A DNA stretch of 64,000 bases, taken from the NCBI GenBank assembly GCA_944990035.1, contig CALYLX010000066.1:62001-126000 (forward strand), written 5' to 3'. The position numbers and the translations under genes were made by a program. Position 1 is the first letter of the stretch, and each line of letters opens with the position of its first letter. Below the pieces are notes generated by a model, which worked only from the letters and a program-made list of their open reading frames with translations, searched no databases and was not told the origin of the DNA. Origin of the DNA: Clitopilus passeckerianus (Eukaryota; Basidiomycota; Agaricomycetes; Agaricales; Entolomataceae). Below are positions 46,701-58,924 of the stretch, piece by piece.

Positions 46701-49700
46701 AAGTATGCCTCGTTCTTCTGCACAAGTGCGGAATAACACATGTAGCTGCTGAGCGTGCTCGTCGGTGAGTTGGAGATCCCGGCAAATTGGTAGATAGAAA
46801 ATTCGACGATTCGCGAGGCCAGCAAGGCGGCGCACAAGGAGGGCAAACATGGATTTGGCGAGAGGTTTTAAGACGACAATGCGGACGAGATTGCTCCCGT
46901 TTGCTAGGGAGGACGCAACCAGGGGCGCAATGACGGATGTTTTTCCTTCCCCCATGTTCAGCTGAAGGAGAGTGTTATCTTGATCCCTCGGAGCAATCAT
47001 CTCCCTCGCGACCGATTTTTGGAGGGGACGCCTAGAGAAATTGCCTTGAATCTGATCGAAACTCTTAGTTTGGTAACTTCACGTTGAAAGGAAAGAGAAG
47101 GCGGACCTGTATCAATAACCAATCCGGAGGTTCATCATACATAATGGTTTCATCATTGATCTCGTTTCGTAGCTCCATCGATAGATCATCCAATGCACCA
47201 GCAGCTGCATGCTTGAGAAGTCGATGAGCACGTTGTAACCGCATCAGACTTGCAGCAAAAGCCTTGATGGCATTTATCCAAAGGGATTCTTGACTCAGTG
47301 CTGACAGCGCATCCTTGGATAACAGATGTAGCAGATTTCCAGTCGCTGTCCTAGGCCAGCAGTCGACTAATGCAAGGATGCTTTCGACTTCATCCTGAGG
47401 GGAGAGTGCATCTGTGATGGTGCTAAGAGCGATGGAGGATTGTCGATGACATTCTTCGAGGTAACTTCTGAGCTCTCGCGCTATTGAGGTGATATTTGTA
47501 TTGGTCTCGGTCGGATAGTCTCTCTGTAAACCGTCTTGACTAGAATCACTGATTGCCAAGCTTTGTCCGTATTTCCGGAGTAATGCTCCGTCACAGTGCA
47601 ATAGCTCATTGACCAGAGTAGTCAGGGGAGGATTTCGTGGATGGGTTTGTTGTTTTGGGGATAGAAATTGTTGGATCGAATGGAGCTGATTCGGAGGTTT
47701 CAATTTCTGTGATTCCAACAAGTCCGTAGGTGCGTCCTTACGTTGGAGGAGCTGAAGCAGGGTGGTTGGCATACAGAGGGGTTTGGCCCTTCTGGTATAA
47801 ACCTTATTTGACTGGGTTGAAAGCGGCGTGGTAAAGCGGGAGGGCGTGGGAGGTGCCTTCAAGTTGCACAAAAGTGCCTGGACCACCTTCGCAAATGCCT
47901 CGAGGTGCCTGTTCCTGCGGCAGCTGGCAAAGTATTCTGTAAGTGCATTCTTGTACCCGTCTTTGAAATATGGATCTTCAACAACGGGAATATCTAACGC
48001 ATTTGACCAAAACTCGATGGCGGTATAGGCAATATCCGTAGCTCGGGAATGGGAAAGTGTGCTGTGTAGTTGGGAACGGCGGGCGTTGAACTTTTTCTTG
48101 CCCTCGCCATTTGCCTGCACGAGCCCATCGGGAGGGCATTGATCCTGTGACCGCGCGTGTCTCATTATCAGACCAACGACAACGCTTTGAGTGGGGTGGG
48201 TCCCGTCATTCAAGGTAAAGCTCCTCCAGTTAGGAAGAGGTTGCAACTGGAAGTGTGGAGATATGGCAAACGCAAGGAAGGTCGCTAGTATCTGACTAGA
48301 TGTCCCAGCATATGCCATTGCGGACAATGTCACTGTTAGCTGGGCCTGGACGGTCTTGATGTCACCAAGTCGACACAGATTATAGAATGGGATGAACAGC
48401 GCCGAAAGGTCGGGTTTTAGGAAGCGATTCGAGTAGGACAAGGTCTTAATAGACCCATCATTCTCTATGTGCCCAAGCTCCTGTAGTAAACCCCACAGGT
48501 TCGCGGTGACGTTCATCCGTGTGGGCCATGACTGGACTAATGCTGCCATATTGCTCACAAGGAGGACAATACTGGTTGTAGGACCGATGGTTGAACGATG
48601 GCCATTGGTAACACTGGAAGTGGATGGGTACACTTGATCTTGGGCTTCTGCTACTCCGAATTGCCGATACTCAGCAGGATGTAGGTAGTAGTTCTGTGAT
48701 ATTGAACGGATATGGAGATGCTGGGCATGCGGGGTGACTTGGGACATTTCGGGATCCTTATTCTCCTTGGTGGGGTCCATGGTGAAAATTGATAGCTGTT
48801 TGTGGTATTCGAGGATAGGCTGGACCAAAAAGGGAAAGTTCCAATGGTGCCCCATGGGACTCAGCGACTGCCAGTGAACGGTCTGCATAACCTTGAGATG
48901 GGAAGGATACCACGCCCGGTGCGCAACGAGGCCAGCGAGCGCTTCCAAAAGTCTTTTCTCGGGATCCCCGAGTTCTTGGAATGACCTGCATCTGGAGGAT
49001 GACAGTCGGTGAAGGCTCTCCTCGATCCCCGTTCGACCAAGTAGAGGGTCCGGAAGGATATGGGATGTGAGGGCGTGGAGGTAAACACGATAAAGTTCAC
49101 CAAGGAGGGAAGGGGGGCCAACAATTGTTTGTAGCTCGTAATTCACGTCATACTTGAAATAGGAGACGCTCGGCAAGCCTTCTAATTCGACAGTCACGGA
49201 CATATGATCCCCTTTCGTATTGTAAGTGACCGAGCCGAATGGTATCAAGACAGACCGTTGCACCAAATACTGATCAGCGGGGGATTCTGATTTCAGTACC
49301 AACCGGTGATGCAATCCATAGAAAGTTCCACAAGACTGGTTTGAATCAACAATCATTCCACGAAAGTTGACGGATTCAAGTCGATTATTCTTCAACATGA
49401 ACGCAAGTTTATAACGAGGCAAGCTGACTTGCAAGATGCGCTGGTTGTCGACGGTCACAAGGAGATTGGTCGCTTTCTCTATTGAGTGCAGTTGATTCGA
49501 GACCATCCTCCAGGTGAGGCTGCAGATATCAACCATTTTTGTGCCATCGTATTGACCTTTTCCGGCCATGACAGCTTCGTGTTCGGTAAAAACAAGTTGC
49601 CAATTTTCTTGCGCTGCTCTCCAAGGGGTGCCAATTGGTTGAAAGTCGATACTCGACGCATGGAATCGAGTCATGTGCCGATTTTTCGGGAGTAGTAACC

Positions 49701-52700
49701 AGTGATGGAAGCTCTGGATGAATATGATGGGTAAATCATCATTGAAGAGTTCGTGTGGAATGAGTTCGTAAAGCTGGTCTCCTCGCGTCGCTTGAATAAT
49801 CAATCGCCGCTCGGACATTCTGAAGTGGAACTAAACAAGATTTATCAGCCTCGTAAACCTCGAAGCCAGGGGCCAACAAACCCGACAACCCCCAATTGCA
49901 GAAATCTCTTTGCAGGTGCTGAATGTCATGCCGGGAACTATTGAGGGGGTCACATGTACTTTTGACTAAAAGTGTGTCAATTATTGAGTAAAAGCATGCA
50001 AGAAATCAATACTCACCTGACCAAAAAGTCGCAAATAGGTCGGGTGGTTCAAAATATTGTGTGGTAAACTTCCCAACGGCTTGCCATCAATCAGAAGGGA
50101 CCCAGTCAAAATATCCAGGTGCAGTGTCATTTCTCTCGTCGACGGGATGTTTGTCGGGGTTTTGGTCGTCAGCCAGCGTGTGTTGGATCCACTGACTACA
50201 GTCCAATTGTGAGTTGGCTGGTAGGCCGACCAAACGGCATGAATGGCGCCATCAAAGCAAGCCTTATCGACAACGAGGACGTGGTGAAGATGGGGTAACA
50301 AGGAATGAGTCAGTCGCTGAATCCTAGCCATGTGGCGAACTGTCACCTCCCGCACAACGGGTGGATTGTCGTGCAGCAGAATTAAACTCTGCAAAAGAGT
50401 CTGTACATCTGCACCTGGCCGGACCACATGGTCGAAATGTAGGGGATCAACATCGTAAGTTGCTAAACAGGCAAGCAGGGCTTGGCCGAGCTGCCCTTGT
50501 TGGGTCGTACTTGCTTCTATATCCTCCCCTTCAGATCTCCCCGAGCTTAGCGCTTGGACCCAACGGAATGCGACATCTCTGGCCATTTGCAAGACCCGAA
50601 TGCATGAAGTAAAAAGGATGGGGTCATCATTTGATGACATGATACGAGTGGTGAGGACGATCATTGTTGAAAGGCTACAGGCATGCCTCCAGTTGTCCGA
50701 AATACCCGGGATGCATCTCTCAACCTCCTTCGTAAGGAGGAGTCCGAATTGGACGTCTCCAAGGGGAGCATGCCATTCATATTCACCAACTGAAACTGGG
50801 CCGACCTGAAACGCTGCTTGGATTACGAGTGCTTGCACCTCTGGGTCTGAGAAAGCAAGGGTCTGGGTACGGAGCTCCCTGGCTATGTTTAGCCATTGTA
50901 GGTGAGGGCCACTCCGAAGGATTCCAAATGCATGGTACTGAATGGGGCCAATGCCAACCAGGTGATGGGTCGCCTCCGCCAGGGGCTGATTGGGAGGGTG
51001 GGATGTGCTTGTTAGAGCATATGACAAGGGATTGTAAGGGCTAGTGTCGTGAAGTTCCGGGTTGCAATACGAGGCGATGCTACAACCAGCGAATGTCTCG
51101 GGGGTAACCCACCGGGAGTACTCTGAGTCGTAAATGTGCCAATCAAGGGCATTTTTGACACATACTTTCTCTTCCGTAGCTTGACAAACTTTAATTGAAG
51201 CGTAGTGGGATTTAGAAAATGATTTCAGTTTTGATGCGTATGAGACACGGGACGTTTCTTCGACGATGTGTCGAAGCCCGGCGTAACTTGTAAGCTGGCC
51301 ATATGCGAGTACCGATGCCAACTGACCAATGCGACACACTTGAACCAGGATGCGGTAAGTTGTTGATCGCCATATGTGAAAATGGAGAGGTGGCCGAGTT
51401 TCGAATATAACGGCCTTGGCCTTGCGGGTATCGTCTGGCAATGGCCACTCGTAGACGAGAATGGTTGCCCTTTTTGCTTTCGCGACCAATTTACACTTGC
51501 GGCATTTCTTCGTCGAAATGGCTCTGGACGTGGATCCAAGATGGCATTCGTGGTCAAGTTCTTCTGCCATAGACATGCGTGAATCGTATAGCTGAGTCGC
51601 CTTCAGCAGCTCGGAACATTTTTGTCGGGTTTCAGACTCGGCTTTGGCTTCTACTCGCACTTTGAGGTTGATAAGGTCTGGTGCGCTGTTGAAGAAAAGG
51701 ACACCAAACGAAGTTGATGTTACTTTGTCGTCGAAAACAGACCCATACACGGCGTTAATGTGCCGTTGCTGGATGTACGTTTGGAATTCCAGGAGACGGT
51801 TTAGGTGAAGTCGTTTATTCAGGAGTAGAGGTTCAAGCAGGGTCTGCGAGACTTCTGGAGAGTAATGGGCGAGAAGAGGAATATAGTGTATTGCCAGCTT
51901 GTCAAGGACCATCCACATGAGGAAAACCGTCAAAAGCATGATGGAAGACGTCTCTGGGTTTCCCCTATAAGCCGATTCGGCGGCATCAAGGTAGGCAAAA
52001 ATGCATTGCTGGAGTTCCGAAGCACCAACGGCAAGGTTCGCGACGGGAATGGACACTAATTCCTGTGCGACAAAATTCTCGATCTCAATCAACGTGAGCA
52101 ACGTATCATTCTTGAGAGCGGTAGTCAACCTGGAAGGTTTGAAGTCGCTGACTTTGTTTTGTCGCTGGAATAGTCTGTTGGGTATGGCGGGGTGGAAAGG
52201 GGCAGGTTGTTCTGTAATTGGTCCTTCTGCTAGTCTTTGGATAAGGTAGGGCTTGGATGCATGAAGGGAAAGTTTGCAGTCTGCTTGAATATCAAGACTC
52301 GAGGGGTCCCATGGATGGGACCACTCCTGCTGTCGCTGTACGGACCGCCATCGTTGGTCTAATACCCCTTTGGAAGTTTCGATAGTGGTCCGAATGTGTG
52401 TTAACAGGTCCTCCGAGATGGTTGTCTGCTCTGCGAGTTTACGCAACCTGTTTGCTATCTTTCTCTGCATGCAAAATAGAAGATCCGATGGTAGTTCTTG
52501 CAAAGTGGCGACGGAAAGGAGATCCGCGTGAAGGAAGAGCATAAAGTTCTTGTACTCTGACGCATCACCCGACTGTTGCAAAGTCGTTTGCAGGGCCACT
52601 CGAACGATGAGCCAGAGGGGGGATCGCCTCCATGGGAGGTAAGCTCGATCCCATAGAATGTCGTTTCTTGTGCGTTTGATGATACGCAGGACATTTCGTT

Positions 52701-53391
52701 CCCTGCTTCCAGGGAGGCCTCGAAGAATGGCCATCAGCAACACTGTAATATGATGTGGATCGTTTGTATCCCGAACTTCATCGACCTGGACTCCGGCCTT
52801 TTTGCTAAAAGCAACTGCACTATCCAAGATATCGACGTCCATTTGCGCCAGGAAGGATGCTAGCTCCTCTTGCAACTGTGCTGGCAAGGATTTGGTGGGG
52901 ATTGCCAGCGAAGGTCCCGGGAACGTGCGGACCACACGACCAGTGGTACCCATGACTGTGGCATTCGGCGGATCGACTTCGAATGCCTCAAAAATCGTTT
53001 CGTCAGCGAGCTGTCGAACTATGACACATGCATTTTGAGCACGAATTGGTAGAATCGCGATATCTGTGGTACAAGTGTTATCCTCATGAATGTTGAGCAA
53101 ATTCAGTAGTGGCTTACCTCCATCCCAAATATTTTGGAGTAGTGTTTGGATATTCTCTGCCACGAGACTGGGGGTCCTAAGGGCGAATGAGAGGTTGTGC
53201 AACATCGTGGCCAAGGGTTCCCATGCAGGCTTTAATTCGGGCGCTATAGAGTCGAGATATCGCATTAAGACATCTTGCAGAAAATGGCACAGCGCAAGAT
53301 CGTTCTGGTTGCTGTTGTCATCTTCTTGCGGTAGTTTAGGGGGAAGAACGATATGGTTTATGAGGTAATCAATGGTTGAGCGTTCACCCAT
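43768..53391 (-). CDS. Giant DUF6606/DUF3638/DUF3645 protein, upstream intact paralogue
   Basis: About 3,100 residues. The likely start is the ATG at 53389-53391 (MGERSTIDYLINHIVLPP), reached by a GTAAGT..CAG intron lying just before it in the leader. An in-frame ATG 24 bases upstream would fall inside that intron. Short introns include 53064-53117 (54 bases, in frame). The domain order is the DUF6606-like N-terminus (LPPKLPQEDD), a long helical middle, the link block VPGMTFSTCKEI leading to FHFRMSERRLIIQ, then the DUF3638 P-loop LNMGEGKTSVIAPL (about 46930-46965), ILVVQPEHIL and DILDESDEVL. The DUF3645 region follows with DAHTRGTDLKFPRN, VTLGPNLTKDRLVQG and CMRMRKLGHGHSV. All frames join, and the acceptor after 45890 is aaaag. 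It ends KYHQSG at 43768. The biochemical function is unproven. Confidence 0.87.
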
Positions 53392-54028
53392 CTGTTGGGC
53401 GATGATATCAGTAGGCATTCGAAAGCCGAGAATATATTGCAACTTACAGTAGTCGACAGGTTTCGCTCGCGGGCGATATGAAGGGACAGAGAAAAGAGAA
53501 GAAAGGTGTGCTCCGGTTCAACAGCTTGTTCCTAATCGATAGGCGCCGCCTCGAGGACGAAGTGATACTTTGATTCGGTGCCAAACGAAGGTCATTCGAC
53601 TCATTCAAGGATCGTCGCATGCCCAAGTTTAGTTATGCGGCTGTGTCTTTGTGGGCGTACTCCCCACGGCTGGTCTAGGCTTCAGGTCAACTGACATCCT
53701 CTTCCAAGATATCATTTTGAGAAGCACAGGAAGCCCGGTAGGCGTCAAGAGCGATGGATGGCGAGAGGACCAACTCTTGAAATTTTCATGACCGGTCAGC
53801 GGTGGGGATAGGCTGCATTATCATATTTAGTTTAAGCCAGGTCTCTCATTGAGCTACAATTCTCCTGAGTCAATAGCATAGACGCCAGAACAAGGCGGAA
53901 GCAAGTCCAGAGTACGTGCCGGATGATGTGGTGGTCGTTCGACTGACTGAAAGGAGATTTTGATGAGTTGCTGATGGCAGCGCGTCAGTCTTGCCCACGA
54001 CAAGGCAAACCAGTACATATCTCTTACA
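53392..54028. other. Divergent promoter region
   Basis: About 640 bases lie between the upstream giant gene (-) and the next gene (+). It contains the 5' leader intron of the giant gene and the shared 19-base element. No other supported feature was found. Confidence 0.55.
53538..53556 (-). promoter_or_regulatory. Shared 19-base promoter-proximal element, upstream copy
   Basis: The plus-strand text is gataggcgccgcctcgagg, about 150 bases upstream of the giant-gene ATG, with a leader intron in between. It matches 17 of 19 bases with 43132-43150, while the flanks do not match. Confidence 0.45.
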
Positions 54029-55228
54029 ATGACTGCCCTCAACATAGCTGCAGCCTCCTCTTCGTCCTCACACCATGGGTCTGATGATAAAGTAACACGA
54101 TATGTTGTACAAAGGTACCTGCTACTCCCCATTTGATATCTTATAGGCACGAGACCTACCAAGCTTCATTTAGCACGGATGTTCTCCAAGATATGCGAAT
54201 CAACATCTCTGAAGAAGGCTCGGAAACCGTAACGTGGTACAAGGTCCGCCAAGTTCCTTCAGTACCGCAAATCGCCGGCTTAGCTTTTCCACTAAAAGGA
54301 AAGGTTTCTCAGCGACGACGAAATTATCGACCATGTAGTGGTACGCCCACCAACTCTACGCGTTAACCTCTGGTCTTATATATATGACGAGCAGCATAAC
54401 CCAACTAGCACTATCTGCTGGAGTATTCACCGACCCTCTAGGCGTGGATGGTACATCCGTATCCGGTCACCTTCCTTCGCCCCTGGAGCATTCATACCGT
54501 TTATCCCTTTACCACGGATGTCCCCACACTATGTAGATGCAGCCCTGTCCTTCAACTCTCGAACGAATCGATTATGGTCCCCAGAGGCAAATTCTGAAGA
54601 ACGGCCAAGCCTGTCAAGCCTCCATTCCTATCCTCCAAGCCCAACCCCTCCTCCGCTCTCTGCGCTGCCACCTTCACCTTCCGCCGTGCGAGCAAAATTA
54701 GAAGAAGTTGACATCAAGCAGGATCCTACCAAGTCTACTTCCCAGATTACACAGTTTGTTCTTGCCCCGCATGCGCCAGAGGTTGCCCAACCAACCACTA
54801 CGTCGATATTCTCTCGGGCTTTGAACGCATTGCGGAATTCGAGGCCGGCAAATTCAAGTTCGTTCACACTTTGCAGGATACCAAACGCTGCTCCGCCTTG
54901 TTCTCCTCCTCCTTACGCAAGTGTCACCTCTGTGCTAGAGACCGCTAATCTCTCAAGTACATTGGCCTCATCAGCACTTCCTCCAGTCCTCACTTTCCAT
55001 GATCGCACACCACTCCTGACCGTGAGGTCTCTGACCGGGATTATCGAGATCGAGAAAACAGAAGAGAAGGCACTTGGCATTGACACTGGGTTCTGGATTG
55101 CCGTTGCCTTGACCTACCTAGATTTCCTTGAAGAACGAGAGGTAAGCTTGTTGTCATTGACATACGTTTCGCTGCTGATGTGGGGCTTGGTGTTTCCTTA
55201 GAGCTATCTTGCTGCTCTCAACGATTGA
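54029..55228 (+). CDS. Hypothetical protein with proline-rich middle
   Basis: The ATG at 54029 (MTALNIAAASSSSSHHG) begins exon 1. An intron ending near 54147 leads to HETYQASFSTDVLQDM. A 55-base intron from 54244 (donor GTCCGC) joins VTWYK to ERFLSDDEIIDHVVVRPPT and opens the long last frame. A beta-rich N-terminal part (WSYIYDEQHN, RRGWYIRIRSPSF) is followed by a Pro/Ser-rich stretch including CSPPPYAS. The C-terminus is GIDTGFWIAVALTYLDFLEERE. A final intron leads to SYLAALND and the TGA at 55226-55228. It is roughly 350 residues. I do not recognise the family. No signal peptide is visible and the C-terminal hydrophobic stretch is weak. Confidence 0.6.
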
Positions 55229-55506
55229 ACTCAACAGCAGAAGCATGAAAGCAGGTTCTTTCAGCTATCGTTCGACACTGACACTATTATAAATATAGTC
55301 AAACTCATTTCGTGATTCATGAGAGCAGGTTATATCATTAAGGCCTTAGAATTATATGTGCGTTACTTTTGTATCTACTTTGTATAAGCATCGAAAAGAA
55401 TGGGCAGAGGTGTAAGCTAAGCACTCTAAGTGCATGGTATGGCATCCACAGCCCGGTGACAACAATCATATAGCTATGAGCGATAGAGGAAGTAAACGGG
55501 AAACGT

Positions 55507-56465
55507 CTAGTTGTCGTATTCCCTCCTGGAGTTTCGTCGCGGACGAGAATCTCTGCGATCTCCTCGTCCATCTCCCCTCTTGCCTCCTCTCCTCTCCCTG
55601 AACCTGCTCTCCTGGTCCTCCTTTCGAGGCTTGGCATACGCAAGTTTGATGTTAGCACTCTTCGAAGCTAGCAAAGCTGCTGTTGCGACATCCTCGTTGG
55701 GGAAGTTGATGAAACCAGACCCAGTATAATCACCGGTCTCACGGTCTTTGACTACAGGAAAAAATTATCAGGGTGCTGTTGCGTGCGAAGAACGACATTG
55801 AGCACTTACGGAAGAATACCTCACTAATCTCCTGCTCGTACTCTCCCAACAGTGAACGGATTTCTCGCTCGGTGCCGTCAAAGCCCGAAAAGAAGAGCTT
55901 GCTGGATGGAGTGGTCGAAGGAGTTTTCACGCTGTCGCGAGCGAATTCGAAGCGGAGCTCGCGGTCACCCATAAAGATGGGCTCCCGAATGGCAGACTCG
56001 AAAGCTGCAACAGCATCCTCCTTGTTGGCAAAGTGGATATGTCCGTAACCCCTCAAAGTGCCATTAGGGTTTTTGCCTAATTCAACGTGTCAGTCAGGTA
56101 TACTTGTATGAAGGAGTGGAAGCTGACATACCCAAACGAATGGACACGATTTCGCCAAAGACATCGAACTGTTGCTCGAGGTCAGCAACGGTGACGCTCC
56201 AGGGCATGTTGGCGACGTAAAGGGTATTCGAAGGAGGGCGACTGGACTGGCGAGAAGCATCCTCTGCTACCTCCGACCCCTGGAAATTCGAAGTTTCCTG
56301 TGCTACTACCGGGGTAGTCGACAAGAACCGTGGCCGACATTGCGTCGACCTCGAGAGAATAGCAGACCGCAACAGACGAGGAACAACTGCATTGGTGGTG
56401 AAGGTACGAGTACGACCTGCAAGCAGAGCTGCCCGAGCTTGAGTGCGGAATGCGTTGGCGAACAT
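55507..56465 (-). CDS. Mitochondrial-type RNA-binding protein with two RRM domains
   Basis: The ATG at 56463-56465 starts an Arg/Ala/Ser-rich, acid-free leader (MFANAFRTQARAALLAGRTR...PRFLSTTPVV), a convincing mitochondrial presequence. RRM1 has RNP2 NTLYVANMPW and, across an intron, RNP1 GYGHIHFA. RRM2 has KLFFSGFDGTE and GSGFINFPN. The tail is Arg/Gly/Asp-rich and ends SRREYDN at 55507. About four exons give roughly 270 residues. By domain content it binds RNA, probably in the mitochondrion. Its specific target is unknown. It is convergent with the + gene before it. Confidence 0.85.
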
Positions 56466-56592
56466 GGTGATGCAAAGGAGGGAAATTTTGGAAAAGGCAA
56501 TTGCCAAATTCAGTAATAGTACATAAATTCTGTTTGGTTTCAAAGCCGCAGATAAATAACGCGTCTCGATTTGGACGCGTCTTGCTCTTTTT

Positions 56593-58924
56593 TCATCCAG
56601 ACATGCGGTCTTTCTCGTCCTTCTCGAGATCTGACTCGTGATCCAACCAGCCTTTGCTCACTGTTCGACCACCGGGGCTGCCCCAGACGCCACCAGTTAT
56701 ACCACCTTTCTCGAATATCGCGTCGATTTCTTCTAACTCAAGGGAATGCGTCTCCGGGAAGAACTGCATGAAACGGTATGAGCACGTACGCCAGTGCCAG
56801 AGAATCTACGCACCAAATATATCAACGGTACCCAAATTGCATTGAAAATAGCGAATATGATGAAGACTTTCCACCCAATATTTGCAATGGCTGGCGGCGT
56901 CATTTCTACGACGGCAAAAACACACCTACAAACTCGCAATAAGAAGCGCTCAGTACCCTTTATGCCAGTTATGTAGTAAGGCTCACATCCAGTTGAAGAA
57001 GCTAGAAATAGCCGTTCCCCTTGCGCGAATTCTTGTTGTGCTTATCTGGCCCGTATCAGAAGCGGTTAGTCGCAAGGACAGGGTTGACCATTGAACTTAT
57101 ACCTCAGCAGGATATAACCATGGCTATCAAGAGACTTGTCAGCCACAACCACGAATACTTGCGCCGATAAAGTAGAAACGCACGATAGGAAGGAACCCGA
57201 TACCCAAGAATATCTGGAAGACGAAGACCATGGCGGTGGCACCATATGCAGCAGGCTTGGTTCCCGTTGACAGCAGGACAGAGGCGATTATGAAGCACAC
57301 CGATAGTCCAGCGGCAGATATCATCAGAAGGGGTCGGCGCCCGTAACGGTCTATGGTCTAAGCGTATTGAATCAGAAGACAGAATAGGAAGCAGCACTGG
57401 AGCTAATACCCAAAGCGGAATTAACGCAGAAAACATATATGTCACAGCAGTGCAGCCTCCAAGGACGAGCGAGAGATTCCTTGAGAGACCCATTGTGTTT
57501 TGGTAGACGACCGGTGCAAGATAGCTGTATTGAGTCTTAAGCATGTGGCCACGCTATCCGACAAGAATGATTACTTGATCATGTTGGCTCTGAAACCAGG
57601 AGAATCAGGAAGTAGTCTATTCTCGAAGGGACTGACATACCCCGTAAATTGTTGCATAACGTTGACGCCGATACCCAGGCAGACTCGCCTGAAATTCTGG
57701 ATCTTGCCTCCCTGGAAGAGTTCGCTGTACCGGAAGGGCCCTGGAAATTTCTGGTTAGCCATGATTGTGTGGATGCAAGAGATAGGTTACCTCCAGCACT
57801 CTCCATGACCAGCGAATGCTCGATATCGGCAAGTACACGCTGGACGACTGGATCCGCGCTAGACTCTTTGCCTTCTAGCATGGCAATAATGTGAGACCCT
57901 TCCTCTCGTTGGTCATGGGCTACCAGCCATCGTGGCGAGTCGGGAAGTACGACGATTTGGAGTAGAAGCAATAGGCCGAAGACAGCCTGGAATCCGACGG
58001 GAAGTCTCCATTGAATTGGTCCGTCAACAAAGCTCAGACCGTAATCCAGCCAGTACGCCTAAATGACATCGACGCGAAGCTGTCAGGAGGGGCTAGGTCG
58101 CTAAAAAAAATGGGTACAACTCACAACACAAAGGCCAAAAATAGCGACAGTTGCGTTTAGGGTCACCAATCTACCTCTGACTGGTCCTTTGCACATTTCC
58201 GACTGATACATTGTGATAGTGGACGAATTAATGCCGTTCCCCTATAACAGTCGTTCAATGAAGGATATAGTTTAAGAAGGAAATGACGTCCTATGCCTGT
58301 GACTATGCGCCCGACATAGAGTTGCGCAACCGTGGTAGAGCTCGTCAAGATTGCCTAGATTTCAAGACACAACAAGTAAGTACGTGGGTAGCAGTGACTG
58401 GTAACTGCGTAGTACTTACAGTACCGATGAGGATGCTTATAGCTGCATATGCGATCATCTTCTTTCTTCCGAAAGCCTCGCCGAAGAAGAAAGAGAACAA
58501 ACATCCAACAGCACACCCGATATCCTAACCATGCCATCAGTTCAAGTCGGGGGCTCACTATGATTACTCACATATATCGCCACCTGACCTCATCGCTTAG
58601 CTGTCTGCCAGTGCCATTAGCAAAGATTAAACCTACAATCGTTCCTTGGCTCGTAGGGCCAGGGTGGTTAAAATCCTTTCCGAATTGGTTATCTGCTCCG
58701 ATCTACAAGGACAAAGTGTTTAAGATTCGGTAAGGGTCGTGCTCTGAAAGCGACCTTACAATACCTGACATAACGCCTTGATCATATCCCATCAATAGGA
58801 TACCTTGACAGCAACAGGCTATGAGCGAGGCAGATAAGCTTGTTGGTTGTACTTCACTGATTATAGACCACTCACCAGTAACTGCCCATACTAGACGTTT
58901 GCCTCGTAATGGGATTATCCACAT
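56593..58924 (-). CDS. MFS sugar transporter (hexose/oligosaccharide permease type)
   Basis: The start ATG is at 58922-58924 (MWIIPLRGKRLVWAVT). Spliced exons give the sugar-porter series GILLMGYDQGVMSG, GTIVAIYDIGCAVGCLF, GEAFGRKKMIAY, QLYVGRIVTGIG, PDSPRWLV, NVMQQFTGANMINYLAP, DRYGRRPLL, LPIPWLYPAE and TTRIRARGTAISSF, then FFPETHSLELEEID. The C-terminal tail is acidic and ends at 56593. About 530-540 residues with 12 membrane spans are expected. The motifs form only if three micro-exons are included: VAIY (58572-58583), ANMIN (57575-57589) and PWLYPAE (57103-57123). It would import sugars by proton symport at the plasma membrane. The sugar cannot be named. Confidence 0.88.
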
